NCBI RefSeq assembly: GCF_013204845.1
Contig: NZ_JABMKY010000001.1
Location: 496,001 to 560,000 of the forward strand
DNA from: Paenibacillus qinlingensis
GTDB taxonomy: Bacteria > Bacillota > Bacilli > Paenibacillales > NBRC-103111
DNA length: 64,000 nt
Direction: 5' to 3'
A program made the position numbers and the translations under genes. Shown here one piece after another: positions 35,280 to 44,190 of this stretch (its first letter is position 1; each line of letters starts with the position of its first letter). Below the pieces are notes generated by a model, which was not told where the DNA came from, did no database searches, and saw only the letters and a program-made list of their open reading frames with translations.

Positions 35280-35531
35280 ATGCCAAACATTAAATCCGCT
35301 ATTAAACGAGTAAAAGTTAGCGAAAAGCGTCGTCTTCGCAACGCTTCCCACAAGTCCGCTTTGCGTACTGCTGTGAAAGCTTTCGAAACAGCTTTGACCC
35401 CTGAAGCTTTAGTTTCTGCTTCTAAGAAATTAGACAAAGCTGCTTCTAAAGGTTTAATTCATAAAAATGCCGCTAACCGCAAGAAGTCCCGTCTAGCTAA
35501 AAAGCTAAACGCACTTTCGGCTCAAGCGTAA
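35280..35531 (+). CDS. rpsT: 30S ribosomal protein S20
   Basis: S20 is a primary 16S rRNA-binding protein of the small subunit body. The 83-residue, Lys/Arg/Ala-rich helical protein begins [18 protein letters not shown] and ends with the conserved [19 protein letters not shown] region. The ATG 35280 follows a textbook AGGAGGTG by 7 nt. It has its own promoter and a perfect terminator, and faces holA as in B. subtilis. Confidence 0.98.
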   Translation: MPNIKSAIKRVKVSEKRRLRNASHKSALRTAVKAFETALTPEALVSASKKLDKAASKGLIHKNAANRKKSRLAKKLNALSAQA

Positions 35532-35550
35532 TTCACGGACATAAAAGCAA

Positions 35551-35584
35551 AAGACTAATTCTCCTAGGAGAATTAGTCTTTTTT
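35551..35584. terminator. Bidirectional terminator between rpsT and holA
   Basis: A perfect 30-bp palindrome (AAGACTAATTCTCCT and its complement) followed by TTTT on plus and preceded by A-rich sequence, serving both convergent genes. Confidence 0.92.
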
Positions 35585-35596
35585 CCATTGTTCTTC

Positions 35597-36625
35597 CTAG
35601 GCAGCGAGCCTAAGAAGAAATAGTTCCAACCCTAACACTTTATCGATTTTCCCCGTTTTCATCTGCAAATCAAGATCCGCCAACTCACCCATAATTCGGC
35701 TCAGCTTCTCCCCGTCGTACTTTCGCGCCTGCCCTTCGGCAACTTTGACAGCAAAAGGATGTAAGCCAATCTGTGAAGCCATCTGTTGCTGCGAGTAGCC
35801 CTGCTTGCCAAGCTCCTTCACCTGCAACATAATCCGGAACTGTCTGGCGATGAGCGAGGCGATTTTGATCGGCTCCTCACGCTGCTTCAGAAGCTCCTCT
35901 AAGATCACAAAAGCCCTCTCCAACCGCACATTCACGATGTCCTCAATAAGTATGAATACGTTCTGCTCCGTGCTCCGAGCGACCAATTGATCAATTACGT
36001 TAGGCGAAGCTACACCTTCGGCACCGACATATAAGGAAATCTTCTCAAGTTCGGCCGATAACGATTGTAAATTGCCACCGGTGTACAGGATTAACTGGTC
36101 TGCCGCGCCACCTGAGAATGTAAAGCCTAGCGTACTCGCTTGTTTCGCTACCCAATGCGTCAATTCCTCAGGACTCAAAGAAAGGAACGGCACAGCGGCC
36201 TCCATGTCTTTGAGAGCTTTAACAATCTTCTTACGCTCGTCCAATTTATCTGCATCCACTGTGAATACCACAACTGTATGTTCCGCGGGTGATTTCAAAT
36301 AGGCTGTTAACCGATCCATATTGTGCTCTAACTTCGTATTTTCCTTCGCACCTGTGAAAAATAACGCATTTTTAGCAATAACCAGTTTCTTCGGTACCAT
36401 AAAAGGTAATGTTTCTGCATCATCTAATGCTGATGAAAGTGACATTTCACTCAAATCGAATTTACTCACCGCAAATTCCCGATCTTCTGGCCCCATTAGA
36501 GAATCTGTTAAAATCTGAATAAATTCGCGCATTTTATATTTCTCAGGTCCGTAGCACAAATAAACGGGCGCTGGGCGGCCTGCTTGTATATCTTTTAATG
36601 CTCTTTTGGCATCCATGACTGGCAT
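35597..36625 (-). CDS. holA: DNA polymerase III subunit delta
   Basis: HolA (YqeN) is the wrench subunit of the clamp loader that opens the beta ring. The 342 residues begin with DIQAGRPAPVYLCYGPEKYKMREF, continue with the AAA-like lid regions (LSSALDDAETLPFMVPKKLVIAKNA, YTGGNLQSLSAELEKISLYVG) and end with the helical collar (SRIMGELADLDLQMKTGKID). It ends at the terminator shared with rpsT. Confidence 0.95.
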   Translation of the reverse strand: MPVMDAKRALKDIQAGRPAPVYLCYGPEKYKMREFIQILTDSLMGPEDREFAVSKFDLSEMSLSSALDDAETLPFMVPKKLVIAKNALFFTGAKENTKLEHNMDRLTAYLKSPAEHTVVVFTVDADKLDERKKIVKALKDMEAAVPFLSLSPEELTHWVAKQASTLGFTFSGGAADQLILYTGGNLQSLSAELEKISLYVGAEGVASPNVIDQLVARSTEQNVFILIEDIVNVRLERAFVILEELLKQREEPIKIASLIARQFRIMLQVKELGKQGYSQQQMASQIGLHPFAVKVAEGQARKYDGEKLSRIMGELADLDLQMKTGKIDKVLGLELFLLRLAA

Positions 36626-36823
36626 TCACCCCTCTTGTTTATTTTAACAACAACAAAGGGATTACGTCAAAGCCCGAAGACTTTGAAGCAACCCCTTCGC
36701 CAGTCTATTTAAACACCGATTCAAGGCCCTAGAAACCTTAACTCGTGTGGATGAATGAACTGTTCCATGTTCCATAAAATAGTTTACGCAATTTCAGTCA
36801 AATTGGTGCAACGATTTTTGTTT

Positions 36824-38056
36824 TTATTTATTAGCTTCTGTTTTCTCTTTCACATCGATAAGAATCGTTTGAAGCAATCCCTTACTAATAACCTGATAAA
36901 ACAGCTTGTCATCCTTCGACCATTCCAATAGCTTGATTTGATCTTCTGTCTGCCATACATGCTTCGAAGCAAAGACAATCTCAAGCGTGAGGGTATTTCG
37001 AATGACTACGTGCGCCTCTTCAATCGTTGCCTCATACATACCCGTTGTAGACTTTAGCTTAGTCTCCCCTGGAGGAACAGTGAATGAGAGAATTCCTTGA
37101 CTCGAACTCATTCGATCTGAACTTGCAGGGTCAACGGTTGGTGACGGAGTTGTTTTCCGAGATGGTGACTCCGTGGACTTCGGCTCTAACGATGATTGCG
37201 GTACACTTAAGCCAGTCGCAGGAGTAGTGGCGTCTGCTTTAGAATCAATCTTATCCGACTTTGGAATGGACGCATCAGGATCTCTTAACCGCTCTGGAGC
37301 TGATGTAGATGGTGATACCTTGTTTGTCTGCATGTCACCGCCAGTAGCTGGCGAGCTATATGCACCTGGCTTTTCTAATTGCGCTTTGGAAGTAGCTTGG
37401 GGCAAATTCCCGCCATCACCTGTAGCTGTGTTAGCTGTTTCTGTCCCTTTAACAAATAGATCTGCCGTTGGTGCAACAGGTGATCCTTCATTAGAAGATG
37501 CAGCGTTTTCCTGGGTTTTCGCGATGTCATTGTTTCCTTCTTTTTGATTCAACTCTGAAGTTGCCGTTACACGCTTATCTGCTACGGCTTTGGAATCAGA
37601 GCTTGAACGGGACATAATCCCATCCGCATTATCGATAACTGGATTCTGCATATTAAATGCGAAAAATCCAATAATCAATCCCGCGGCAACGACGCCGCTT
37701 GCGAATTTCCACGAGAACTGTTCTTTAAATCTGCTCACCCCTGAGCGCTTAGGCATGTCTTCCACTGATTCTATCCTAGCAACCTTCGATGGGAAAACAA
37801 CGACATTATCCGCCGCTTCCATCACATTTTGTTTATCCAATTCAAGCAGCTGCGGCATAATTGCATCAACCAAACTGAAAGGCGGCATAACCTTAGGAAG
37901 CTGGGACAATTCGTTCGACAATGCCTGCAGACGCTCAAACATCTGTGCACAGTCCAAACAATGCATAAGGTGAGCATGCAGCTCATTCTCTTCTTTAGGA
38001 GCTAAATCTCCATCTAGTTGTCTTTGCATGTACATCATCACCTCTTGACATTTCAT
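36824..38056 (-). CDS. Membrane-bound anti-sigma factor with zinc-finger (zf-HC2) domain
   Basis: A 410-residue protein with an N-terminal ZAS domain: Cys3 and the H-x3-C-x2-C motif formed by His29, Cys33 and Cys36 (HLMHCLDC). A single membrane helix FASGVVAAGLIIGFFAF lies near residues 118-134, followed by about 190 residues of Ser/Thr/Pro-rich extracellular linker and a small C-terminal domain (KSTTGMYEATIEEAHVVIRN onward). Its ATG overlaps the sigma gene stop (ATGA), the usual arrangement for a cognate pair. By analogy with RsiW-type factors it would hold the sigma factor at the membrane until cleaved; the signal is unknown. Confidence 0.85.
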   Translation of the reverse strand: MKCQEVMMYMQRQLDGDLAPKEENELHAHLMHCLDCAQMFERLQALSNELSQLPKVMPPFSLVDAIMPQLLELDKQNVMEAADNVVVFPSKVARIESVEDMPKRSGVSRFKEQFSWKFASGVVAAGLIIGFFAFNMQNPVIDNADGIMSRSSSDSKAVADKRVTATSELNQKEGNNDIAKTQENAASSNEGSPVAPTADLFVKGTETANTATGDGGNLPQATSKAQLEKPGAYSSPATGGDMQTNKVSPSTSAPERLRDPDASIPKSDKIDSKADATTPATGLSVPQSSLEPKSTESPSRKTTPSPTVDPASSDRMSSSQGILSFTVPPGETKLKSTTGMYEATIEEAHVVIRNTLTLEIVFASKHVWQTEDQIKLLEWSKDDKLFYQVISKGLLQTILIDVKEKTEANK

Positions 38057-38601
38057 CCCCGAACACCTCCTTTCTGATAATCTTGGAGTAACGACTGTAA
38101 GGTGTGTCTAGCTCGGAATAAGTAAGACTTCACCGTATTGAGTGGTAAATTTAGCGATTCTGCAATTTCATGATACGAAAAGTCCTGCAAATAACGTAGA
38201 ACAACTACAGTGCGATGGTGTTCGGGAAGCTTATCAATTGCCTCTCTAATATCCTGAGCTAGGTAGCCTGTCAATATTTCCTGTTCTACATCATTATCAG
38301 CTGTAAAAGTCATGTCATGCTCATCCATAGAAACCGTTGGTTTCGCTCTGCGAAATTTATCGATGCAGATGTTCGTTACAATCCGCTGCACCCACGTTTT
38401 GAACAAGGCTTTTTCTTCATAGGAATTAATTTTGGTATAAATCCGAAGAAGAGCTTCCTGCGAAGCATCAAGCGCATCCTGTTCATTATTCAAAATATAA
38501 AAAGCCGTCCGATAAACGTGAGACTCAATCTCTCGCAATAGGGTAATGAGCGCATCACGGTCACCGGCTTGTGCTGATCTTACCAGTTCGGGTGCTATCA
38601 C
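38053..38601 (-). CDS. ECF RNA polymerase sigma factor
   Basis: A 182-residue ECF sigma factor. Region 2 shows HVYRTAFYILNNEQDALDASQEALLR with the core-binding pattern, and LFKTWVQRIVTNICID; region 4 shows LPEHHRTVVVLRYLQDFSYHEIAESL and LPLNTVKSYLFRAR. I start at GTG 38601, 7 nt after GGGGGAGG; the ATG at 38622 lies upstream of that site. A TGAAAC-16-CGTCTA promoter 128 nt upstream suggests autoregulation. Which B. subtilis factor it equals (SigW, SigM or SigV class) cannot be fixed here. Confidence 0.92.
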   Translation of the reverse strand: MIAPELVRSAQAGDRDALITLLREIESHVYRTAFYILNNEQDALDASQEALLRIYTKINSYEEKALFKTWVQRIVTNICIDKFRRAKPTVSMDEHDMTFTADNDVEQEILTGYLAQDIREAIDKLPEHHRTVVVLRYLQDFSYHEIAESLNLPLNTVKSYLFRARHTLQSLLQDYQKGGVRG

Positions 38602-38728
38602 TGGGATCCCTCCCCCTTGCATTCTTACAGACGCAATGGCATCTCATAAGGTTGCAATTTTTTTAGAATAAATATATTAATAACTTGCATCTATCAGAAT
38701 AACAAAAAATGAGCCACATAACATCTTT

Positions 38729-38756
38729 TAGACGTAAAAAGTGAAAATTAGTTTCA
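38729..38756 (-). promoter_or_regulatory. ECF-type autoregulatory promoter
   Basis: On the minus strand TGAAAC (38756-38751) is followed by a 16-bp spacer and CGTCTA (38734-38729), matching the TGAAAC-N16-CGT(A/C) promoters of ECF sigma factors such as SigW and SigM. It points at the sigma/anti-sigma operon with a 128-nt leader. Confidence 0.7.
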
Positions 38757-38779
38757 TAATAGTTGATTTTAACAAAAGA

Positions 38780-38829
38780 AAAAGCCTAAGAAGATCATTC
38801 CCAACAGGAGATGATGATGCTTATGGCTT
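38780..38829 (-). terminator. Intrinsic terminator of comEC
   Basis: Minus-strand stem AAGCCATAAG/CTTAGGCTT with inner ATCAT/ATGAT pairing, followed by TTTTTCTTTTG, about 40 nt past the comEC stop. Confidence 0.78.
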
Positions 38830-38868
38830 GTACTTGCGGCGCTCGCGAGAGTTTAAATAATCTACCTT

Positions 38869-41439
38869 CTAGTTCCATAGCTTCATCCGTGTGAAAATCC
38901 CTGAATTCCGCACTTCCATCTGCACTTCTCCCATTCGATCTGTGCGATAAATAGCCACGTTCGCATTGGCCAAGCGATCTGTAATTTCTGGAGAAGGGTG
39001 GCCATATGAATTCATTGCACCCACTGAGATAACAGCCACTGCTGGTTTCCAGTAGGTCAACCATTCTGAGGTGGTTGAAGTTTTACTGCCATGATGGGCA
39101 ACTTTTAGGACGTCGATTTTGTTATTGCTGCTGATACGAGAGGCAGAGCTGGTTGAATCTACTAAAGCAGGATGATCACGTAAATAATCCAGCACTGCCG
39201 CTTCGGATTCTTTCTCCATATCCCCTGTAAACAGCCAGCGTGTCCCTTGCATCTCGAGCAGGAAAACAACGGATCTCGCATTCTGCTCTTTCACAATTTC
39301 AATCATTGTCGAATTCGTTTCAAGCGGATACATCACTTGCAATTTCGTAACGGGATCAATGTCGACCCAATTTTCTACTTGCGCGGGTAATAAGGGTACT
39401 TCTTTTTGAACCAATGTGGAAAAAAAGGTCGTCATAGAATTGCTTTCCTTAAAAGTTCCGTTAAATAGAAATTGCTTCACTGGAATTTGTTCAATCACAG
39501 ACTGTAAACCACCACTGTGATCCGCATCCTCATGCGTAAGTACGAGAAGGTCTAGGCTTTGAATGCCTCGTTTTTTCAGGAGTGGAACAAGCAGTTTACG
39601 CCCCACTTCAAACGGATCCTTACGGATTTTCCAATCATCACCTGGCTTACGGAACGTAAGCGTCCCTCCTCCATCGATTAATACATGGCGTCCGTAAGGC
39701 GTTCGAATTAGAATAGCGTCCCCTTGCCCCACATCGATAAATTGGACAAGACCTGTTCGTTGAAAGCGATTCGGTGAATACCCCATCCATAACAGGATGA
39801 GAAAGCCGCATATTGCAAAGATTAAAATGAGTTTGATACGCATTCTCTGTGGACTATTCCTGCTGTCGACTTCCAATAGGATGGGAAGCTCACCCATCGA
39901 ATTTAGGTAACTACGATGCCAAAGCATATAGATAATGATTAGGAATCCATAGTAAAAACAGATCCAAGCCATACTTGGTGATGGCCAAATCATGGTGAGA
40001 TGTGGAATCTGCTGAAGTTGATCCGTAATCCAGAATATAGCCTGATTCAGCCAGGTGATTAGTTGACCAATTCTATTGCCTAAAGGAATGTAAATTAGAC
40101 CTAGTGCTAAGGCAACCAAACCTGCTGGAAACACGATCATGCTGATTACAGGGACTAGCACAGCATTCGCTATCCAAGATAACAAGGAAAACTGATTAAA
40201 ATAGTAGATAGAGACCGGAAAAGAGACGGATTGGGAAACGAGTGTGATGGCGAGGGTGTTTTTGAGTGTGGGGGAAGAAAGGTACGGTGAGAGCAATACC
40301 GTCACCCGCTGCACACCGAGGATGAGCCCAAGTGTAACTAGAAAGGAAAGCTGGAAGCTTACATCAAGCAAAAAGTAAGGATCCCACAAAAGCATGGCCC
40401 AAGCGGCCACTGCAAGTATGTGCAGCACCTCCTTCATTCCTCCACGCCGAGCAGCATACAGCGCAATCATTGACATAAGCCCTGCCCTGACAATGGACGG
40501 CGATGCTCCAGTAACGAGGACGTAGAAAGGCAGCAAGCCCATGCAGATGAGCAGATAAGTTTCTTTGGTGACTTTAAAACGGCGCAATATCCATATGCAT
40601 ACACCTAAAAATACGGCAATATTCAAGCCTGAAATTGCTAAAATATGCGTCAGCCCCAGCTCCGAAAATTGCTGGAAGCGCTCTGGATCCAGATCGTCCG
40701 TGAGGCCGATCAGCATGCTTTTCATGAACCCCGCCTGCGATGCTGGGAAGATCACGTCCATGCGCCTGCTGAGCGCAGCGCGCAGCTCGTCGTTCCAGCG
40801 CAGCAGCTGGACGACGCTGAAGTGCGCTGCCGCAGGCTGCACCTGCGCCTGATCCACCCCTTTGGCTGAAATGAGCCAATGGGTGTGGTGAAGGCGCAAA
40901 TATCGGCGGTAATCGAAGCCGCCGAAGTTGCGGGCCGGGGACGGGCTGCGCAGCGTCCCCGTTAGCGTCAGGGCGTCGCCGCGGCGCCAGCCCGACGCCA
41001 CGGATTGCTGCGCCTGCTCCGTCAGGCGCAGCGAGACCTGCACGCTTTCCCCGCCGAGCGGGAAAGCGGTGTTGTCTGGGAAGCGGACGGACTCCGCTTC
41101 CACGGTGAAGCTAGCCCTGTCACCGTCAATGGTGACAGGGCTGGTGAACCGGCCGAGCAGCGTAACCTCGCTGCCTGCCTCACCCACCTGCTGCTGCTGC
41201 GCCAGCGGCAGTGCAGTGATGTTGCGCTGGTCGGTCCCTTGATAATAGCCGTAGGCTATTACGACCAGCAGCAGGGCGCCCAGCGTCTGCCGGCCAGGCA
41301 GACGCAGCGCGTAGAGGATGACAAGCGCGGCTAACAACAGCGCGCTTGTCATCCATGTCAGCCACGCGATCTCCGTATAGATCGCGAGCACATAGCCACT
41401 TATCCACAGACAGCATCCTTGAACAACTGGTCTTTTCAT
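38869..41439 (-). CDS. comEC: DNA internalisation competence protein ComEC/Rec2
   Basis: ComEC forms the membrane channel for single-stranded DNA uptake. The 856 residues run: N-terminal membrane helices and OB-like DUF4131 domain, the competence membrane domain with SEFSELGLTHILAISGLNIAV-type sequence (residues about 245-270), up to ten helices, and a C-terminal metallo-beta-lactamase domain (FIDVGQGDAILIRTPYG near 568, LTHEDADHSGG, KVAHHGSKTSTT) likely to be the strand nuclease. I start at ATG 41439 behind AAGGAG; ATGs 18 and 30 nt earlier precede it. The N-terminal third (40640-41340) is GC-rich. A terminator-like hairpin lies in its leader. Confidence 0.95.
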   Translation of the reverse strand: MKRPVVQGCCLWISGYVLAIYTEIAWLTWMTSALLLAALVILYALRLPGRQTLGALLLVVIAYGYYQGTDQRNITALPLAQQQQVGEAGSEVTLLGRFTSPVTIDGDRASFTVEAESVRFPDNTAFPLGGESVQVSLRLTEQAQQSVASGWRRGDALTLTGTLRSPSPARNFGGFDYRRYLRLHHTHWLISAKGVDQAQVQPAAAHFSVVQLLRWNDELRAALSRRMDVIFPASQAGFMKSMLIGLTDDLDPERFQQFSELGLTHILAISGLNIAVFLGVCIWILRRFKVTKETYLLICMGLLPFYVLVTGASPSIVRAGLMSMIALYAARRGGMKEVLHILAVAAWAMLLWDPYFLLDVSFQLSFLVTLGLILGVQRVTVLLSPYLSSPTLKNTLAITLVSQSVSFPVSIYYFNQFSLLSWIANAVLVPVISMIVFPAGLVALALGLIYIPLGNRIGQLITWLNQAIFWITDQLQQIPHLTMIWPSPSMAWICFYYGFLIIIYMLWHRSYLNSMGELPILLEVDSRNSPQRMRIKLILIFAICGFLILLWMGYSPNRFQRTGLVQFIDVGQGDAILIRTPYGRHVLIDGGGTLTFRKPGDDWKIRKDPFEVGRKLLVPLLKKRGIQSLDLLVLTHEDADHSGGLQSVIEQIPVKQFLFNGTFKESNSMTTFFSTLVQKEVPLLPAQVENWVDIDPVTKLQVMYPLETNSTMIEIVKEQNARSVVFLLEMQGTRWLFTGDMEKESEAAVLDYLRDHPALVDSTSSASRISSNNKIDVLKVAHHGSKTSTTSEWLTYWKPAVAVISVGAMNSYGHPSPEITDRLANANVAIYRTDRMGEVQMEVRNSGIFTRMKLWN

Positions 41440-41485
41440 GGGAGATCTCTCCTTCATTTTCACTTTCATACAATTCTAAATAAAA

Positions 41486-41530
41486 AACCTCTTTCTAACG
41501 CACCCACAATGGCTGCGCTAGAAAGAGGTT
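41486..41530 (-). terminator. Terminator-like hairpin in the comEC leader
   Basis: Stem AACCTCTTTCTA/TAGAAAGAGGTT with inner CGC/GCG, followed on the minus strand by TTTTTTATTTAG, 47 nt before the comEC start. No minus-strand gene ends here, so it is either an attenuator of comEC or the end of a short leader or antisense RNA. Confidence 0.75.
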
Positions 41531-41592
41531 CTTCCCCTAACTACTTTCAGTTTATTTCACAGTTCTCAATCCATCTTGTTTAATAAATACAA

Positions 41593-41635
41593 TTGACAGA
41601 CAACAGCACTTGGATTATATTCGTTGTACATACAA
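41593..41635 (+). promoter_or_regulatory. Promoter and possible operator of the marR-MFS operon
   Basis: TTGACA (41593), 17-bp spacer, TATATT (41616) is a near-consensus SigA promoter. The 12-bp palindrome TTGTACATACAA (41624-41635) covers the start site and is a plausible binding site for the MarR protein encoded just downstream. Confidence 0.75.
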
Positions 41636-41654
41636 AATAAGAGGAGGACATCAT

Positions 41655-42110
41655 ATGACTAACAAAGCTCAAGTAAAAGAAACGGATGACAATGAAGCTT
41701 TTTTGCATCAATGCTTATACTTCACTACCAATCGGCTGAGTCGGGCAATTAGCCGAATGGCCGACGATTCATTTGCAACAACAGGACTTGCGCCCGCTTA
41801 CGGTTATTTGCTCAGACTGGTTGTCGCAAAACCTGGCATTCCACAAAAAGAACTTTCAGAAAAGCTCTACATTACGCCATCTACTCTTACCAGATTTATC
41901 GATAAATTGGAACACAAACGACTCGTAGAGCGCCAAGTGAAGGGAAAAACTGTGCTCGTTTTCCCCACGGACAAAGCCATTGAACTCGAGCCATCACTTC
42001 GTGCAGCATCGAAGGAGCTTCTGCGTTCTTATAAGGCTATTCTTGGAGATGAAATCGCGACTCTATTGACGCAATCTTTGGAATCCGCCAGTGAGAAATT
42101 AGAAATATAA
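41655..42110 (+). CDS. MarR family transcriptional regulator
   Basis: A 151-residue MarR-type repressor. Core winged helix: GIPQKELSEKLYITPSTLTRFIDKLEHKRLVERQ, followed by the beta wing VKGKTVLVFPTDKAIELE. The N-terminal helix includes YFTTNRLSRAISRMADDSF. ATG 41655 follows GAGGAGG at 8 nt. It is 12 nt upstream of the MFS gene, so it probably represses its own operon in response to the transporter substrate. The ligand is unknown. Confidence 0.92.
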   Translation: MTNKAQVKETDDNEAFLHQCLYFTTNRLSRAISRMADDSFATTGLAPAYGYLLRLVVAKPGIPQKELSEKLYITPSTLTRFIDKLEHKRLVERQVKGKTVLVFPTDKAIELEPSLRAASKELLRSYKAILGDEIATLLTQSLESASEKLEI

Positions 42111-42122
42111 GTTGAGGTGTAA

Positions 42123-43397
42123 ATGATGAATCAAACAAAAAGCAAGCTTTATTACGGCTGGATTATTGTTATGCTAACGTTCGTCACATTACTTGTGTCA
42201 GCAGGCATCCGTTCCATGCCCAGCGTTTTGATGATCCCTTTCCAAGAAGAATTCGGATGGAGCCGCGCGGCTATATCAAGTGTCGCCTCTATCGGAATTT
42301 TACTATATGGACTTGTTGGTCCGTTTTCTGCGGCTCTGTTATTACGCTTCGGTATCCGCAAGGTTGTATTGCTCGCACTGTCTGTTCTAGGTGCCAGCCT
42401 TGCCGTCACGCCGCTGATTAATTCCTTGTGGCAGTTCGATTTGCTGTGGGGAGTCGTTTCTGGACTTGCAAGTGGAATGATGGCAAACGTGCTTGGTATC
42501 ACTGTCAGTAATTTATGGTTCGTCAAACGTAAAGGGCTCGTAGTTGGCATACTGACAGCAAGTGCAGCAACAGGTCAGTTGCTATTCCTCCCTTTGATTG
42601 CAAAGGTGACTTCTGATTACGGCTGGCGGTATGCAATGTATGCAGCGGTAGCCGCTATCATCATAGTCTTTATTTTGGTAGCCATATGGATGAAGAACAA
42701 TCCTTCGGATGTTGGTGAAGCGCCATACGGTACAACAGAAGTTGTAAAGCCAGAGCCTTTCAAGGGCAATGTATTTCTTACCCCTATCCAGAACCTCGTT
42801 ATTGCAAGTAAAAATAAAACATTTTGGCTGCTCGCGGGCACCTTCTTCATTTGTGGGTTCTCAACAAATGGTTTGATCGGCACCCACCTCATTGCCGCTT
42901 GCGGAGATTTCGGGATGATGGAAGTCGCCGCTGCCGGGCTCCTAGCCATGATGGGCGCTTTTGATTTATTCGGAACGACGATATCTGGCTGGTTAACTGA
43001 CCGATTTGACAGTCGCTGGCTACTTTTCTGGTACTACGGCCTGCGCGGTTTATCCCTCATATTTTTACCGTATGCCTTGGCTGCTACACCGTACATGCTA
43101 GTCGTGTTCTCGGTATTTTACGGTCTCGATTGGATCGCAACCGTACCGCCAACCGCTAAACTTGCAGGTGAGACTTTCGGTAAAGAAAAATCTGGCATGA
43201 TATTCGGCTGGATAGTGGTGGCTCACCAGATCGGTGCTTCCTTTGCCGCGTACGGTGCAGGTTTAATGCGCGATTGGCTTGGCACTTACTCACAAACTTT
43301 CTTCATTGCTGGTCTTACCTGCTTCATTGCCGCTTTATTCGCTATTCGTATACAGCGACAACTTAAAAAGCACAAAGAACAAGCAGTACTGGTATAA
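42123..43397 (+). CDS. MFS transporter (OFA/monocarboxylate-like)
   Basis: A 424-residue, 12-helix major facilitator. The start YYGWIIVMLTFVTLLVSAGIR and EEFGWSRAAIS are hallmarks of the oxalate/formate antiporter (OFA) and monocarboxylate groups; GWLTDRFDSRWLLFWYYGLRG is the cytoplasmic loop motif of the second half. Substrate is not predictable. RBS GAGGTG precedes twin ATGs at 42123/42126. It is co-transcribed with the MarR gene and interrupts the B. subtilis comEB-comEC order. Confidence 0.85.
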   Translation: MMNQTKSKLYYGWIIVMLTFVTLLVSAGIRSMPSVLMIPFQEEFGWSRAAISSVASIGILLYGLVGPFSAALLLRFGIRKVVLLALSVLGASLAVTPLINSLWQFDLLWGVVSGLASGMMANVLGITVSNLWFVKRKGLVVGILTASAATGQLLFLPLIAKVTSDYGWRYAMYAAVAAIIIVFILVAIWMKNNPSDVGEAPYGTTEVVKPEPFKGNVFLTPIQNLVIASKNKTFWLLAGTFFICGFSTNGLIGTHLIAACGDFGMMEVAAAGLLAMMGAFDLFGTTISGWLTDRFDSRWLLFWYYGLRGLSLIFLPYALAATPYMLVVFSVFYGLDWIATVPPTAKLAGETFGKEKSGMIFGWIVVAHQIGASFAAYGAGLMRDWLGTYSQTFFIAGLTCFIAALFAIRIQRQLKKHKEQAVLV

Positions 43398-43558
43398 AAC
43401 CTTTATTTGTAGTCGCACAAGCATAGGCACTACCCTATAAGCAGCTATGGGAATTGTCAACAGAATGACGAATTCCCTAGCTAGCGAATACGAATCAATC
43501 AAGCGCATTTGCGTGAATCCGATCTCTCTCGGCTTCATCAAAGCTGACTCCGTGCTAT

Positions 43559-44071
43559 TTAATTGACTACCTCAGATACCGTACCTGCTGGCGGCTCATA
43601 TGAGGTCAATTGGCGGAACGAAATACCTCTGGCTCCCATTAACTCGCTAACCTTCTCATGATCTTTCGGATACCCCCGATGAAACACGATCTCTGTCACC
43701 CCGCTGTTAGCTAGCATGTTTGCACAAGTCCAGCACGGTTGATCTGTAACATACACAGTCGAGCCCTCTCGATCTTCCCGATCTGTAAACAACAATAAGT
43801 TCTGTTCTGCATGAATGGTACGTATACAACGGTGCTTCCGCACGACTTCCTCTACATCAGCAACGAGCTTTAGCTCGATTTCTTCCACAAGCATACAACC
43901 TGCTTCCGTGCAATCTGCTACGCCCATCGGTGCGCCATTATAGGCTGTTCCTAGCAGCTTTTTCCCTTGAACGAGTACCGCTCCAACATGTCTACGGTTG
44001 CACCGTGAGCGCGTGGAGGCCATATAGGCAATATCAAGGAAATATGTATCCCAATCTTTCCGGATGCTCAT
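43559..44071 (-). CDS. comEB: dCMP deaminase (late competence protein ComEB)
   Basis: ComEB is a zinc deoxycytidylate deaminase converting dCMP to dUMP for dTTP synthesis; its link to competence is positional. Zinc-site motifs are HAEQN (near residue 83) and PCWTC (near 112), with RSRCNRRHVGAVLV and YNGAPMG before them. I start at ATG 44071, 8 nt after AGGAGG, giving 170 residues, a normal length. It follows comEA by about 120 nt. Confidence 0.95.
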   Translation of the reverse strand: MSIRKDWDTYFLDIAYMASTRSRCNRRHVGAVLVQGKKLLGTAYNGAPMGVADCTEAGCMLVEEIELKLVADVEEVVRKHRCIRTIHAEQNLLLFTDREDREGSTVYVTDQPCWTCANMLANSGVTEIVFHRGYPKDHEKVSELMGARGISFRQLTSYEPPAGTVSEVVN

Positions 44072-44190
44072 GATGACTCCCTCCTGATGACTAGATCTTC
44101 TATTAAGATGTTGCTCACTCAATTAAAATACTTTCAAAGTCCAACTATTTCTAGTATTTTCTCATATTTTGCTAGAAATGAAAAGTCGGG

